From Sideroxyarcus sp. (GTDB lineage Bacteria; Pseudomonadota; Gammaproteobacteria; Burkholderiales; Gallionellaceae), in assembly GCA_030652215.1 (NCBI GenBank), contig JAUSBC010000005.1, forward strand, positions 1 to 64,000: a stretch of DNA of 64,000 nucleotides. Direction: 5' to 3'. The stretch's first letter is position 1. Each line of letters starts with the position of its first letter. Below the pieces are notes generated by a model, which worked only from the letters and a program-made list of their open reading frames with translations, was not told the origin of the DNA and searched no databases. A program made the position numbers and the translations under genes. Shown one piece after another: positions 46,409-56,770 of this stretch.

Positions 46409-46928
46409 TTTAAGGATTTTAGGCATCGACCCCGGCTTGCGTATCACAGGCTTCGGCGTGCTCGACAAAGAAGGCCAGCACCTGCACTACGTTGCTAGCG
46501 GCTGCATCAAGACGCCGGACGGCGACTTGCCGGAACGCCTGAAAGTCATATTGAGCGGTTTGGCTGAAGTCATTGCGCTGCACAAGCCCGGGCAGGCCGC
46601 AGTAGAAAAAGTGTTCGTGAACGTGAACCCGCAATCTACATTGTTGCTGGGACAGGCCAGGGGTGCTGCAATTTGCGCGGCAGTGCTGGCGGATCTGCCG
46701 GTGGCGGAATACACGGCGTTGCAGGTGAAACAGGCGGTGGTCGGCAACGGCCACGCCGATAAGGAACAGGTGCAGGCGATGGTGCAACGGTTGCTGAAGC
46801 TGTCCGGCACGCCGAGCCCGGATGCGGCAGACGCGCTGGCTTGTGCGATCTGTCATGCGCACGGCGGCATGGGCTTGGGCGCATTGGCGACCAGGGGATT
46901 TCGAGTACGAGGAGGAAGACTGGTCTGA
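46371..46928 (+). CDS. ruvC: Holliday junction resolvase RuvC
   Basis: The 185-residue protein has the RuvC catalytic acidic residues in [20 protein letters not shown] and [15 protein letters not shown]. It cuts Holliday junctions with RuvAB. The usual N-terminus is M-RILGIDPG; here the codon before RILG is CTT-type TTA-encoded Leu, not a start. Translation must begin upstream at the ATG at 46371 (TTGGAG six bases before), adding about 13 Ser/Pro-rich residues encoded by a repeat element. The rest is normal. The stop overlaps the start of the prenyltransferase gene (CTGA). Confidence 0.94.
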   Translation: MSHPSPFPLPPSRLRILGIDPGLRITGFGVLDKEGQHLHYVASGCIKTPDGDLPERLKVILSGLAEVIALHKPGQAAVEKVFVNVNPQSTLLLGQARGAAICAAVLADLPVAEYTALQVKQAVVGNGHADKEQVQAMVQRLLKLSGTPSPDAADALACAICHAHGGMGLGALATRGFRVRGGRLV

Positions 46929-47875
46929 CGCAGCCGCTGGAACCGACGCTGGAACTATTTGCCAATCCGCTTGCGCGCTATTTCGCCGCGACCCGGCCGG
47001 CCTTTCTTTCCGCGAGTTTGATGGCCTGCCTGATCGGGCTGGCGGCCGCGTGGCACAGCGATCTCGTTTTCGATATCCCGCTCGCACTGGTCACCGCATT
47101 GTTCGGCGTCTTGGCGCATGCCGGGGTGAACGTGCTCAACGATTACTACGACGCGCTCAACGGCACCGATGCACAGAACACTGACCGCATCTTCCCGTTC
47201 ACGGGCGGCAGCCGTTTCATTCAGAACGGCGTGATGTCGCCGGCCCAGACGCGCAATTACGGTTTTGCGTTGATGGCCTGCGTGGCGGTAGCCGGATTGT
47301 GGCTGATGGCGAACACGGCTCCGCAACTGATGTTTGTCGGGCTTGCCGGGTTGTTCATCGGCTGGGCCTAGTCCGCGCCGCCGTTCCGTCTGAACAGCCG
47401 CGGGCTGGGCGAACTGTGCGTGGCGGCCGGTTTTCTCGCCATCACCGTCGGCAGCGACTTCGTGCAGCGCAAAGGCTTCAGCGCGGAGCCGTTCATCGCG
47501 GGCCTGTCGTATGCGCTGCTGGTCGCCAACCTGCTCTACATCAACCAGTTCCCCGACCGCACCGCCGATACGGCGGCAGGCAAGTTGCACTGGGTGGCAC
47601 GCCTGCAGATACATCAGGCACGCTGGGGTTATGTGCTGATCGTCGCACTGTCTTATATATTGCTGCTTGCCAGCGTACTGCTGGGCTGGTTGCCGCTGTG
47701 GGCGCTGCTTGCATTCCTGGCTTTGCCGCTGAGTGTGAAAGCCGCGCGCCTGCTGCTGCGCCACGCCGCACAACCGCAGCAACTGGGCGAAGCGATCAAG
47801 GCGACCATAGGCGCGATGATGGTGCACGGCACGCTGCTGTCGCTGGCGTTGATATTGACCAAGGGAAACACATGA
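46925..47875 (+). pseudogene. UbiA/MenA-type prenyltransferase with in-frame TAG
   Basis: The frame encodes a UbiA-superfamily membrane prenyltransferase: NDYYDALNGTDAQN (first Asp-rich motif), then after the stop [14 protein letters not shown] (second motif), with about eight helices. A TAG at 47369-47371 interrupts it where relatives have a Tyr ([19 protein letters not shown]); the frame continues perfectly to 47875. The expected start overlaps the ruvC stop as CTGA, preceded by GAGGAGGAAG, so the start codon is CTG. The gene is probably inactive, or the TAG is a base error. The two halves alone are not plausible enzymes. A role in quinone synthesis is inferred. Confidence 0.8.
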
Positions 47876-48449
47876 TCGGAAGACTGAGCGGCATTCTGCT
47901 GGAAAAGAACCCCCCGCAGATATTGCTCGATGTGCAGGGCGTGGGCTACGAGGTGGACGTGCCGATGAGCACGTTCTACAACCTGCCCGCCCTGAACGAG
48001 AAAGTGGTGCTGCACACGCACTTTGTGGTGCGCGAAGACGCGCAGCTGCTGTACGGTTTCGCCACCCATGAAGAACGCGTCGCCTTCCGCCAGTTGCTCA
48101 AGATCAGCGGTGTCGGCCCCAAGCTCGCGCTGTCGGTGCTGTCCGGTTTGAGCATCGGCGATTTGGCAGTGGCAGTGGCGAACAAGGATGCCTCGCGCCT
48201 CACCAAAATTCCCGGCGTGGGCAAGAAGACCGCCGAGCGCTTGCTGCTGGAGCTGCAAGGCAAGTTCGCGGTGTCGGGCGCAACCGCCTCACCGGGCGCA
48301 GCGGCCGCTTCGTCCGGCAGCGACATCGTCAACGCGCTGCTGGCCTTGGGCTACAACGAGAAAGAAGCCGACTGGGCGGCGAAGCAGTTGCCCAAGGATG
48401 CGGATGTCTCGGGCGGCATCCGCCAGGCGCTTAAGTTATTATCCAAAGC

Positions 48450-48453
<4 letters not shown>
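47872..48453 (+). CDS. ruvA: Holliday junction branch migration protein RuvA
   Basis: The 193-residue protein has the OB-fold start [28 protein letters not shown], two helix-hairpin-helix motifs ([37 protein letters not shown]) and the C-terminal RuvB-binding domain ([17 protein letters not shown]). It binds the junction and loads RuvB. The ATG overlaps the prenyltransferase stop (ATGA), and its own stop overlaps ruvB. Confidence 0.97.
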
Positions 48454-49497
<1,044 letters not shown>

Positions 49498-49505
<8 letters not shown>

Positions 49506-49902
49506 ACACAAAGTCTTCTCCTGGCCGGTTCGGGTATATTTTCAGGATACGGATGCGGGCGGTGTCGTTTATCACGCCAGTTATGTGAACTTTATGGAGC
49601 GTTCGCGTACAGAGTGGCTGCGTACGTTCGGTTACAGTAATGCGGGTTTGATGAAGGAGTTGGGTGTGATGTTCGTGGTGCGCTCGCTCAAACTGGACTA
49701 CCTGAAGCCCGCGCTGCTGGACGATATGCTGGCCGCGACTTCGCAAATCAAGGATGTCGGGCGCAGCCGTTTGAACATACATCAGGTTGTGATGCGCGGG
49801 GAAGAGAAACTGGTCGAGGGCGAGGTGCATCTGGTGTGCGTGAACGCCGAGACTTTCAAGCCGGTGAGCATTCCGGATGTGTTGCGTAAACAGTGGGATT
49901 GA
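49498..49902 (+). CDS. ybgC: Tol-Pal-associated acyl-CoA thioesterase
   Basis: The 134-residue hot-dog fold thioesterase has the family motif [30 protein letters not shown], including the catalytic Asp. It acts on acyl-CoA or acyl-ACP and is the first gene of the tol-pal cluster in many proteobacteria. It overlaps ruvB by eight bases. Confidence 0.95.
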
Positions 49903-49906
49903 GCAA

Positions 49907-50584
49907 ATGGACTTGATACAAGACTTGTCATTCATACATCTGATCGCCAACGCCAGTTTGCTGGTGCAGTTGGTGATGGGCCTGTTGTTGCTGGTGTCGC
50001 TGATGTCGTGGTGGTACATCTTTCTGAAGATGTTTGCGGTGCGCTCGGCAGTGCAGCAGGCGCGCGAATTCGAGGACGCGTTCTGGGGGAATCCGAATCT
50101 GAATGCGCTCTATCTGCAGGCGAACAGCCAGTCGCGACGCGACGTGGGTGCACTGGAGCGCATTTTCGCGGCGGGCTTTGCCGAATACGTCAAACTCAAG
50201 AAGACACACGGCGTGGACGGCGCGGCCGTAATGGACGGTGCGCGCCGTGCAATGCGCGCACGCTATCAGCGCGAAATGGATCATCTGGAATCGCATTTGT
50301 CGTTTCTCGCCACGGTTGGCTCGGTCAGTCCCTATGTGGGTCTGTTCGGTACGGTGTGGGGCATCATGAACGCGTTCCGCGGCCTGTCCAATGTCGGGCA
50401 GGCAACCCTGGCGCACGTTGCGCCCGGCATTGCGGAAGCGCTGGTGGCGACGGCGATGGGCTTGTTCGCGGCGATTCCGGCGGTGGTGGCTTACAACCGC
50501 TACGCGCACGATGTGACGCGATTGGCCTCGCGCTTCGAGAGTTTTATTGAAGAGTTTTCGAATGTGCTACAGAGGCAGCCATGA
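49907..50584 (+). CDS. tolQ: Tol-Pal motor protein TolQ
   Basis: The 225-residue protein has three membrane helices (about 15-38, 130-155 and 170-195). The conserved segment LSFLATVGSVSPYVGLFGTVWGIMNAFRGL is present. With TolR it forms the proton-driven stator that energises TolA. The ATG at 49907 lies shortly after the ybgC stop. Confidence 0.96.
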   Translation: MDLIQDLSFIHLIANASLLVQLVMGLLLLVSLMSWWYIFLKMFAVRSAVQQAREFEDAFWGNPNLNALYLQANSQSRRDVGALERIFAAGFAEYVKLKKTHGVDGAAVMDGARRAMRARYQREMDHLESHLSFLATVGSVSPYVGLFGTVWGIMNAFRGLSNVGQATLAHVAPGIAEALVATAMGLFAAIPAVVAYNRYAHDVTRLASRFESFIEEFSNVLQRQP

Positions 50585-50677
50585 CATGGTGTGCGAGAGC
50601 AACGAGTGCGGGAATGGCTGCCTGCACCTCCTCCCGCAAGCGGCTGGCTACGCCAGTAACGCGTCGGAGGTGCTGCC

Positions 50678-51097
50678 ATGAACAATAGCCGCCGCACCAC
50701 ACATCAGCCGATGTGCCAGATCAACGTTGTGCCGTATATCGATGTGATGCTGGTGCTGTTGGTTATTTTCATGATCACTGCGCCGTTGATGAATCCGGGG
50801 CAGATCGACTTGCCCAGCGTCGGCAAGTCGCTGGCGCCGCCGGTGGCGCCGCTGGAAATTGTGATCAGGAAAGACACCACGCTGGCCCTGCGCGACCATA
50901 CCCGTGGCGGGCAGGAGTCGCCGGTATCGCGCGACGAACTGGCGGATCGTTTGAAGCGAAGCATCGCCAAAAATCCGGACCAGCCGGTGGTGATCTCCGC
51001 CGACAAGAATGTGCGCTATGAGGAAGTGATCAACGTCATGGATATGCTGCAGCAGCAACACATTAAAAAGATCGGGTTGCTCGCCAAGAGCCGATGA
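50678..51097 (+). CDS. tolR: Tol-Pal motor protein TolR
   Basis: The 139-residue protein has one membrane helix with the proton-carrying Asp in INVVPYIDVMLVLLVIFMITAP, then a periplasmic domain. Unusually, 93 bases separate it from tolQ. GGAGG about 8 bases before the ATG gives it its own ribosome site. It overlaps tolA by four bases. Confidence 0.95.
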   Translation: MNNSRRTTHQPMCQINVVPYIDVMLVLLVIFMITAPLMNPGQIDLPSVGKSLAPPVAPLEIVIRKDTTLALRDHTRGGQESPVSRDELADRLKRSIAKNPDQPVVISADKNVRYEEVINVMDMLQQQHIKKIGLLAKSR

Positions 51098-51819
51098 GTG
51101 CCACGCTGAATTTTCGGGAGCCGTATCGTTTTTCCGCCGGGGCATTGGCACTGGCGGTGCATTTGGCGTTTTTTGTGCTCCTGTATTTTGGCGTACGCTG
51201 GCAATCGCAGCCGCCGGAAGAATTCATGGTGGAGATGTGGGAGAGCCTGCCGAATGCCGAAGTATTGCCCGAGCAGGAGCCGCCACCGCCGCCCAAAATG
51301 GAACCAATAGTGCAACCCAGGGTCGTAGCCCCTGTTCCGCCTCCGGCGAAGGCCGATATCGAGTTGCGGGACAAGAAGGCCAAGAAAGCTGAAGAGAAGA
51401 AAGCCAGAGAAAAAGCGGCGGCCAGGCAAGAGGCCGAACGCAAGGAACTGGAAGCGTACTCGGAACGAATCAGAAAGCAGGAGCAGGAACGGATTAAAGC
51501 CGAACAGGCGCGGGTTCGCGCCGAGGTGAGTGCGGCAACCAGGGTGCAGGTCGAGCGCTATCAGGATCTGATACGCGCCAAGATCCGGCGCAAAATGAGC
51601 AAGGTTGCGGATGTTCCCGAGAGCGCCGAGGCGATATTCAGGATCACGCTGTTGCCGGACGGGACGGTCATGGATGTTGCGTTGCAGAAGAGCAGCGGCT
51701 ACCCCGCATACGACAATGCGGCGGAACGCGCGATTCGCCTGGCGGACCCGCTGCCGATGCCCACCGATGTCACGTTGCAGATGATGTTTCGCGAGTTGAA
51801 GTTGTCGATCAGGCCGTAG
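51094..51819 (+). CDS. tolA: TolA
   Basis: The 241-residue protein has an N-terminal membrane helix (about 15-35) with conserved His, a Pro-rich then Lys/Ala/Glu-rich helical linker (about 60-150), and a C-terminal domain (about 155-241) with FRITLLPDGTVMDVALQKSSGYPAYDNAAERAI. It spans the periplasm and links the motor to Pal/TolB. It is short compared with E. coli TolA because the helical linker is shorter. Confidence 0.94.
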   Translation: MSATLNFREPYRFSAGALALAVHLAFFVLLYFGVRWQSQPPEEFMVEMWESLPNAEVLPEQEPPPPPKMEPIVQPRVVAPVPPPAKADIELRDKKAKKAEEKKAREKAAARQEAERKELEAYSERIRKQEQERIKAEQARVRAEVSAATRVQVERYQDLIRAKIRRKMSKVADVPESAEAIFRITLLPDGTVMDVALQKSSGYPAYDNAAERAIRLADPLPMPTDVTLQMMFRELKLSIRP

Positions 51820-51831
51820 GAGAAAAGGTAT

Positions 51832-53091
51832 ATGCGTATTTGGGTAGCCATCGTTTTATTGTGCGCAGCGTTTTCCGCACGGGCCGAATTGACGATTGAA
51901 ATTACCGGGGCGGGCGAACATCAGATCCCTATTTCGCTGGTGCGTTTTGCAGGCGAAGAACAGTTGCCCGAGCAGAAGATCAGCAGCGTCGTGTCCAACG
52001 ATTTGCTGCGCACTGGTCTGTTCAAATTGATCGACCCACAGGGCAAGGCGCCGCACGAGCCCGGCGAGGTCAGCTACGTCGAGTGGCCCGGAGTGGAGGC
52101 GTTGCTGATCGGCAAAGTGCGCTTGCTGGACGGCGACCGCGTGGAAGTCAGGTTTCGATTGCTGGATATGGTGCGGCAAACCGAGTTGATCGGCCTTGCG
52201 GTCACTGCCAGGACCGAGCAGTTGCGCGCCATCGGGCACCGCGTTGCCGATCTGGTTTACGAGAAGCTGACGGGCAGTCCCGGCGTGTTCAGCACGCGCA
52301 TCGCCTACGTGAACCGCGAAGGAAAAAAATACCGGCTGGTGGTGGCGGACAGCGACGGCTACGGCGAGCAGACTTTGCTGGCGCTGAACGAGCCCATCAT
52401 GTCGCCGACCTGGTCGCCGGACGGGAGTCAGATCGCTTATGTGAGTTTCGAGCGCGGCCATGCGACGGTATTCGTGCAGTCGCTGGCGACGCGGCAACGC
52501 AGCGTGCTGGCGGATTTTCCCGGCAGCAATAGCGCGCCGGTCTGGTCGCCGGACGGCAAGCGGCTTGCCCTGGTGCTGACCCGCGAAGGCAGCTCGCAGA
52601 TTTATACGGTACGACCGGACGGCAGCGATTTGCGCCGCATTACATTCAGCGACACTATCGACACCGAACCGAATTTTTTGTCCGATGGCAAGACTCTGCT
52701 GTTCACTTCGGACCGCGGCGGAAGCGCGCAGATATACAGCGTGCCGGTCGAGGGCGGCGCGGCCGAGCGACTCACTTTCGAAGGCAGCAGCAATTTCTCG
52801 CCTCGGGTCAGCCCGGACGGGAAAAAGTTCGTGTTCTCTCACTTCATCGGCGGCGTCTTTTATATCGCGGTGCAGGAGTTTGAGAGCAAACAGATGCAAA
52901 TATTGACCAGCGGAGGTTGGGAGAAAAAGCCGAGTTTCGCACCCAACGGCAAGCTGGTCTTGTTCGCAACGGAGTCGCAGGGTCGTGGTATATTGGCGAC
53001 CGTATCCAGCGATGGTAGGGTGAAGCAGAAGATGGTTGCTCAGCGCGGCGACATACGCGAGCCGATCTGGGGTCCTTTTATCAAGCAGTAA
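51832..53091 (+). CDS. tolB: TolB
   Basis: The 419-residue periplasmic protein has a signal peptide (1-18, SARAE), an N-terminal alpha/beta domain and a six-bladed beta propeller made of repeats such as PTWSPDGSQIAYVSFE, PVWSPDGKRLALVL and PRVSPDGKKFVFSH. It binds Pal and TolA. It starts 12 bases after tolA. Confidence 0.97.
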   Translation: MRIWVAIVLLCAAFSARAELTIEITGAGEHQIPISLVRFAGEEQLPEQKISSVVSNDLLRTGLFKLIDPQGKAPHEPGEVSYVEWPGVEALLIGKVRLLDGDRVEVRFRLLDMVRQTELIGLAVTARTEQLRAIGHRVADLVYEKLTGSPGVFSTRIAYVNREGKKYRLVVADSDGYGEQTLLALNEPIMSPTWSPDGSQIAYVSFERGHATVFVQSLATRQRSVLADFPGSNSAPVWSPDGKRLALVLTREGSSQIYTVRPDGSDLRRITFSDTIDTEPNFLSDGKTLLFTSDRGGSAQIYSVPVEGGAAERLTFEGSSNFSPRVSPDGKKFVFSHFIGGVFYIAVQEFESKQMQILTSGGWEKKPSFAPNGKLVLFATESQGRGILATVSSDGRVKQKMVAQRGDIREPIWGPFIKQ

Positions 53092-53107
53092 ACATTTGGA
53101 GATCAAG

Positions 53108-53629
53108 ATGAAGAAAATATTCCTGAGTATTGTATTGGTTAATCTGCTGGCCGCCTGCGCGAGCGACGTGGCGAAGGAAGAAGTAACGGAGCCTGCGACT
53201 CCGGCTGTCGCCGAAACACCCGCCGCCGTTGAATCGGCACCGACCGCAACCGCTGTCGCCGAGCCGGCACCCGTGGCCGCGAGCGACGAGGCCGATCTGA
53301 CTGCTACCCGCAGCGTATTTTTCCCGTTTGATGTGGATGCGGTTCAGGAATCCGACCGTGCCGTGATTCAGGCGCACGGCGCATATCTGGCCAAGAACGG
53401 CAATGCCAAGGTTCGTGTGGAAGGCAATGCCGACGAACGCGGCAGCAGCGAATACAACCTGGCGCTGGGCCAGCGTCGCGCAAACAACGTGAAGAAATTG
53501 CTGGTCTTGTCCGGCGCCAAGGCCTCGCAGGTCGAGACGGTGAGCTACGGTGAAGAGAAGCCGCGCGACACCGGCCATGACGAATCGGCCTGGTCGCAAA
53601 ACCGCCGCGCGGATATCCTGGCCAAGTAA
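53108..53629 (+). CDS. pal: peptidoglycan-associated lipoprotein
   Basis: The 173-residue lipoprotein (lipobox LLAAC) has an Ala/Pro/Glu-rich linker and an OmpA-like domain binding peptidoglycan (VRVEGNADERGSSEYNLALGQRRANNVKKLL). It anchors the outer membrane to the cell wall as partner of TolB. The ATG at 53108 gives the expected signal; the frame upstream is tolB overlap. Confidence 0.96.
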   Translation: MKKIFLSIVLVNLLAACASDVAKEEVTEPATPAVAETPAAVESAPTATAVAEPAPVAASDEADLTATRSVFFPFDVDAVQESDRAVIQAHGAYLAKNGNAKVRVEGNADERGSSEYNLALGQRRANNVKKLLVLSGAKASQVETVSYGEEKPRDTGHDESAWSQNRRADILAK

Positions 53630-53640
53630 GCAGTCTGCAT

Positions 53641-54405
53641 ATGCGTTTCTGGCTGTTGACCTTCTTGTGTGTCGCGAGCAGCCCCGCCATGGCGGGGCTG
53701 TTTTCCGACGACGATGCGCGCAAGCAGGTTAAAGAGCTGGAAGTGCGCGTTGTTGCTCTCGAACAATCTCTGGCATCGGCGGAAGCGGAAAAGGAGCAGT
53801 ACATTCGCTCCACGCTGGATCTGCAGATACAGATGGAAGCTTTGAATACCGAATTGCGCAAGTTGCGCGGACAGAACGAGGAATTTCTGCACAGCCTGCA
53901 GGATGCCGAGAAACGCCAGAAGGATTTTTATATCGATCTGGACACGCGTTTGAGGCGCATCGAAGCGGGTGCAGTTGCCGCCACAGCGTCTGATCAAGCC
54001 GACGGTACAAAGGATGTTTCGGCCGACCCGGTCGGCGAAAACCGTGCTTTCGAATCCGCTTACACTTTCTACAAGTCGGAGAACTACAAGGGCGCCGTCA
54101 CGGCGTTCCGCGATTTTCTGAAGAATTATCCGCAATCCGTGCATGAGGCGAACGTCCACTACTGGATGGGCAACGCCTATTTCCTGCTGAAGGACTGCAA
54201 GAACAGCATCGCCAGCTATCAAGCGCTGGTGGCGAAATATCAGGATCATCCGCGCGTGCCGGAAGCAATGCTCAACAGCGCGGAATGCCAGTTGAGCCTC
54301 AACAACAAGACGGCCGCAAGAAAGACCCTGAAGCAACTCATCTCCCAGTTCCCGGGTAGCGACGCATCGGATAAGGCCAAAAAGCGCCTTGCTGCCATCA
54401 AGTAG
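53641..54405 (+). CDS. cpoB: cell division coordinator CpoB (YbgF)
   Basis: The 254-residue protein has a signal peptide (1-17, SSPAMAG), an N-terminal coiled coil (about 28-105) for trimerisation, and C-terminal TPR repeats (about 130-250). FESAYTFYKSENYKGAVTAFRDFLKNYPQS and NVHYWMGNAYFLLKDCKNSIASYQALVAKY are typical. It links Tol-Pal to septal peptidoglycan synthesis. Confidence 0.94.
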   Translation: MRFWLLTFLCVASSPAMAGLFSDDDARKQVKELEVRVVALEQSLASAEAEKEQYIRSTLDLQIQMEALNTELRKLRGQNEEFLHSLQDAEKRQKDFYIDLDTRLRRIEAGAVAATASDQADGTKDVSADPVGENRAFESAYTFYKSENYKGAVTAFRDFLKNYPQSVHEANVHYWMGNAYFLLKDCKNSIASYQALVAKYQDHPRVPEAMLNSAECQLSLNNKTAARKTLKQLISQFPGSDASDKAKKRLAAIK

Positions 54406-54419
54406 ACGGAGCGTTTGTT

Positions 54420-55073
54420 ATGTCCTCCGTGAACGATTCGTTGCGTATCAGCGAAATATTCTTTTCCCTGCAAGGCGAAACCAGCCGCGTCGGCCTGCCG
54501 ACCGTGTTCGTGCGTCTGACGGGCTGTCCCCTGCGCTGCACCTACTGCGATACAACCCACGCGTTTACCGGCGGCCGGACCATGACGCTGGACGTAATTC
54601 TGTCCGAAGTGGCGCGTTACGGCGCGCATTACGTCACCGTCACCGGCGGCGAGCCGCTGGCGCAGAAGAATTGTCTGCCCTTGCTGCGAGCACTGTGCGA
54701 TGCGGGCTACGACGTGTCGTTGGAAACCGGCGGGGCGCTCGATGTGAGTGCTGTGGATGAACGTGTGGCGAAGGTGCTGGACATCAAGACGCCAGCCTCT
54801 GGCGAAATGGAAAAAAACCTGTGGCGCAATCTGGAACACCTCAATCCGCATGACGAGATCAAATTCGTGCTGTGCGACGCGGAGGACTATCAATGGGCGA
54901 AACAGGTTCTGGAAGAGCGCAATCTGGCGCAGCGTTGTGCGGTGCTGTTCTCGACCGCGCAGGGGCAGCTCGCGGCCCGGGATGTCGCCGAATGGATATT
55001 GCGCGACCGCCTGCCGGTGCGCTTGCAGGTGCAGTTGCATAAATTGTTGTGGGGTAACGAGGTGGGGCGATGA
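54420..55073 (+). CDS. queE: 7-carboxy-7-deazaguanine synthase
   Basis: The 217-residue radical SAM enzyme has the CxxxCxxC cluster motif in [15 protein letters not shown] and the [17 protein letters not shown]-binding segment. It converts 6-carboxytetrahydropterin to 7-carboxy-7-deazaguanine on the way to queuosine. It overlaps queC by four bases. Confidence 0.96.
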   Translation: MSSVNDSLRISEIFFSLQGETSRVGLPTVFVRLTGCPLRCTYCDTTHAFTGGRTMTLDVILSEVARYGAHYVTVTGGEPLAQKNCLPLLRALCDAGYDVSLETGGALDVSAVDERVAKVLDIKTPASGEMEKNLWRNLEHLNPHDEIKFVLCDAEDYQWAKQVLEERNLAQRCAVLFSTAQGQLAARDVAEWILRDRLPVRLQVQLHKLLWGNEVGR

Positions 55074-55744
55074 AACGAGCAGTAGTCTTGTTGTCTGGCG
55101 GTCTGGATTCGGCCACGGTGCTGGCGATGGCGCGCGCGCAAGGGTTCGAGTGTTTTGCATTGAGCGTGGATTACGGCCAGCGTCATCACGCGGAGTTGGC
55201 AGCGGCTAAAAAAGTGTCGCAGGCGCTGGGCGCACGCGAGCATCGCGTGGTGAGCATCGATCTCACCGGGTTCGGCGGCTCGGCGCTGACCGATTCGAAT
55301 ATCGCCGTGCCGGAGCATGCCAGCAGCGGCATCCCCATTACCTATGTTCCCGCGCGCAACACCATCATGTTGTCGCTCGCCCTGGCGTGGGCGGAAGTGC
55401 TGCAGGCGCAGGACATCTTCTTCGGCGTCAACGCGGTCGATTACTCCGGCTACCCGGATTGCCGTCCCGAATATGTCGCGGCGTTCGAGCGCATGGCGAA
55501 TTTGGCGACGCAGGCCGCTGTGGAAGGCAAGCCGCTTACGCTGCACGCCCCGCTGCTGCATCTTTCCAAGGCGGAAATCATCCGTCAGGGCGTGCAACTG
55601 GGCGTCGATTACGGGATTACCGTGTCCTGCTACCAGGCCGACGAGCAGGGCAATGCCTGTGGGCGCTGCGATTCCTGCCGCCTGCGCCGCGAAGGATTTC
55701 AGTCTGCCGGAGTGCCCGATTCCACGCGCTATCGAGCTGTATAA
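55070..55744 (+). CDS. queC: 7-cyano-7-deazaguanine synthase
   Basis: The 224-residue ATP-dependent enzyme makes preQ0. It has the PP-loop [25 protein letters not shown] and a zinc site of four Cys ([17 protein letters not shown]). It is the last protein gene of the long plus-strand block before the tRNAs. Confidence 0.97.
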   Translation: MKRAVVLLSGGLDSATVLAMARAQGFECFALSVDYGQRHHAELAAAKKVSQALGAREHRVVSIDLTGFGGSALTDSNIAVPEHASSGIPITYVPARNTIMLSLALAWAEVLQAQDIFFGVNAVDYSGYPDCRPEYVAAFERMANLATQAAVEGKPLTLHAPLLHLSKAEIIRQGVQLGVDYGITVSCYQADEQGNACGRCDSCRLRREGFQSAGVPDSTRYRAV

Positions 55745-55761
55745 GCTATCCGCTGCTTCGT

Positions 55762-55789
55762 TTGACACTCGAAGTCAAACCCGTATAAT
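55762..55789 (+). promoter_or_regulatory. sigma-70 promoter of the tRNA operon
   Basis: A perfect TTGACA (55762-55767) and perfect TATAAT (55784-55789) are separated by 16 bases. A GC-rich discriminator (GCGCGCTCCC) follows, as expected for a stringently controlled stable RNA promoter. Confidence 0.9.
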
Positions 55790-55808
55790 GCGCGCTCCCT
55801 TTTGGGAC

Positions 55809-55884
55809 GGGTCGGTAGCTCAGTCGGTAGAGCAGCGGACTTTTAATCCGTTGGTCGCGAGTTCGAATCTCGCCCGACCCACCA
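55809..55884 (+). tRNA. tRNA-Lys (anticodon TTT)
   Basis: The 76-base cloverleaf has acceptor GGGTCGG/CCGACCC, anticodon loop CTTTTAA with TTT, T-loop GTTCGAATC and encoded CCA. Confidence 0.97.
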
Positions 55885-55898
55885 GTAGCAAACCCAAT

Positions 55899-55974
55899 GC
55901 CGCTTTAGCTCAGTTGGTAGAGCAACCGCCTTGTAAGCGGTAGGTCGTCAGTTCGAATCCGACAAGCGGCACCA
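55899..55974 (+). tRNA. tRNA-Thr (anticodon TGT)
   Basis: The 76-base cloverleaf has acceptor GCCGCTT/AAGCGGC, anticodon loop CTTGTAA with TGT, T-loop GTTCGAATC and encoded CCA. It lies 14 bases after tRNA-Lys and is presumably co-transcribed. Confidence 0.97.
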
Positions 55975-56040
55975 TTCTTCAGTAAATCGGCCGGTCTCAG
56001 CGGCTTTGCCGCCCCTCCACTCCATTTCAACAGTCGCGGA

Positions 56041-56071
56041 CTTAAGGAAGCCTTAAGTCTGGCCTTCTATT
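56041..56071 (+). promoter_or_regulatory. PmrA/QseB-type box and -10 of the di-haem cytochrome gene
   Basis: CTTAAG at 56041-56046 and 56052-56057 are separated by five bases, matching the PmrA-type direct-repeat layout. A -10-like TCTATT lies 8 bases beyond (56066-56071). The same architecture recurs at 60379-60409. Confidence 0.65.
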
Positions 56072-56107
56072 CTGCCCGCCTCGAATTGCTTGTCTAAAGA
56101 GGTCGGG

Positions 56108-56638
56108 ATGTCACGCATTGCATATATATCGGGTCTCATGGCCGTTTCTGCTGCCATATTGGTGGCGGGCGCGTTAGCGCCTGTTGCGCGGGCAGACGAT
56201 GACCATGGCCGGAAGCACGGCGGCGAAAATCGCGGCAAACCGGTGCAACCGGCGCAAATTAACGCCAAATGGCGGCAGGAGTGTGCGGCTTGTCATATCG
56301 CGTACGCGCCGGGGCTTTTGCCTCCCGAGTCGTGGCGCAAAATCATGGCAGGGCTGGACAAGCACTTCCACACCGATGCTTCGCTGACGGCGTCGGAGAA
56401 TGCCGAGATTACCGACTTTCTGGTGCGCAACGGTTCCAACCGCTGGAGTGCGCCAACGTCACCTCTGACGATCACCGAAAGCGCATGGTTCAAGCGCAAG
56501 CATAACGAGCGCGAGATTGCGCCCGCCGTCTGGAAAAGCCGGCAAGTGACAAGTCCCGCCAATTGCGGTGCCTGCCACACGCAGGCGGAAAACGGCGATT
56601 TTCGGGAACGCAACATCAAAATGCCCAAATGGCGGTGA
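56108..56638 (+). CDS. exported di-haem cytochrome c (DHC family)
   Basis: The 176-residue protein has a signal peptide (about 1-29, ARADD), a His/Gly-rich stretch and two haem sites, CAACH and CGACH. The DHC-type segments KWRQECAACHIAYAPGLLPPESWRKIM and LTITESAWFKRKHNER are present. DHC proteins are periplasmic electron carriers. The ATG at 56108 is preceded by AGAGG. The next genes are a QseBC-like two-component system on the same strand, and the CTTAAG box upstream suggests that system controls it. Confidence 0.9.
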   Translation: MSRIAYISGLMAVSAAILVAGALAPVARADDDHGRKHGGENRGKPVQPAQINAKWRQECAACHIAYAPGLLPPESWRKIMAGLDKHFHTDASLTASENAEITDFLVRNGSNRWSAPTSPLTITESAWFKRKHNEREIAPAVWKSRQVTSPANCGACHTQAENGDFRERNIKMPKWR

Positions 56639-56770
56639 AGGGGCGCGTAGACTCGCCGGTTTCGAGGTTGACGAACCGGAAGCGCTCGTAATCGCTTCCG
56701 CGCGTGGCGGGGTGTCATAATGTCCGTTGTCGCGGTGACAATAATTATGTGCGGTTTGCCTGGATAAAAT

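Noticed and set aside
47369-47371. TAG in the prenyltransferase read as pyrrolysine or another recoded residue
   Set aside because: No pyrrolysine genes or recoding signal are seen; a Tyr-to-stop change or base error is simpler.
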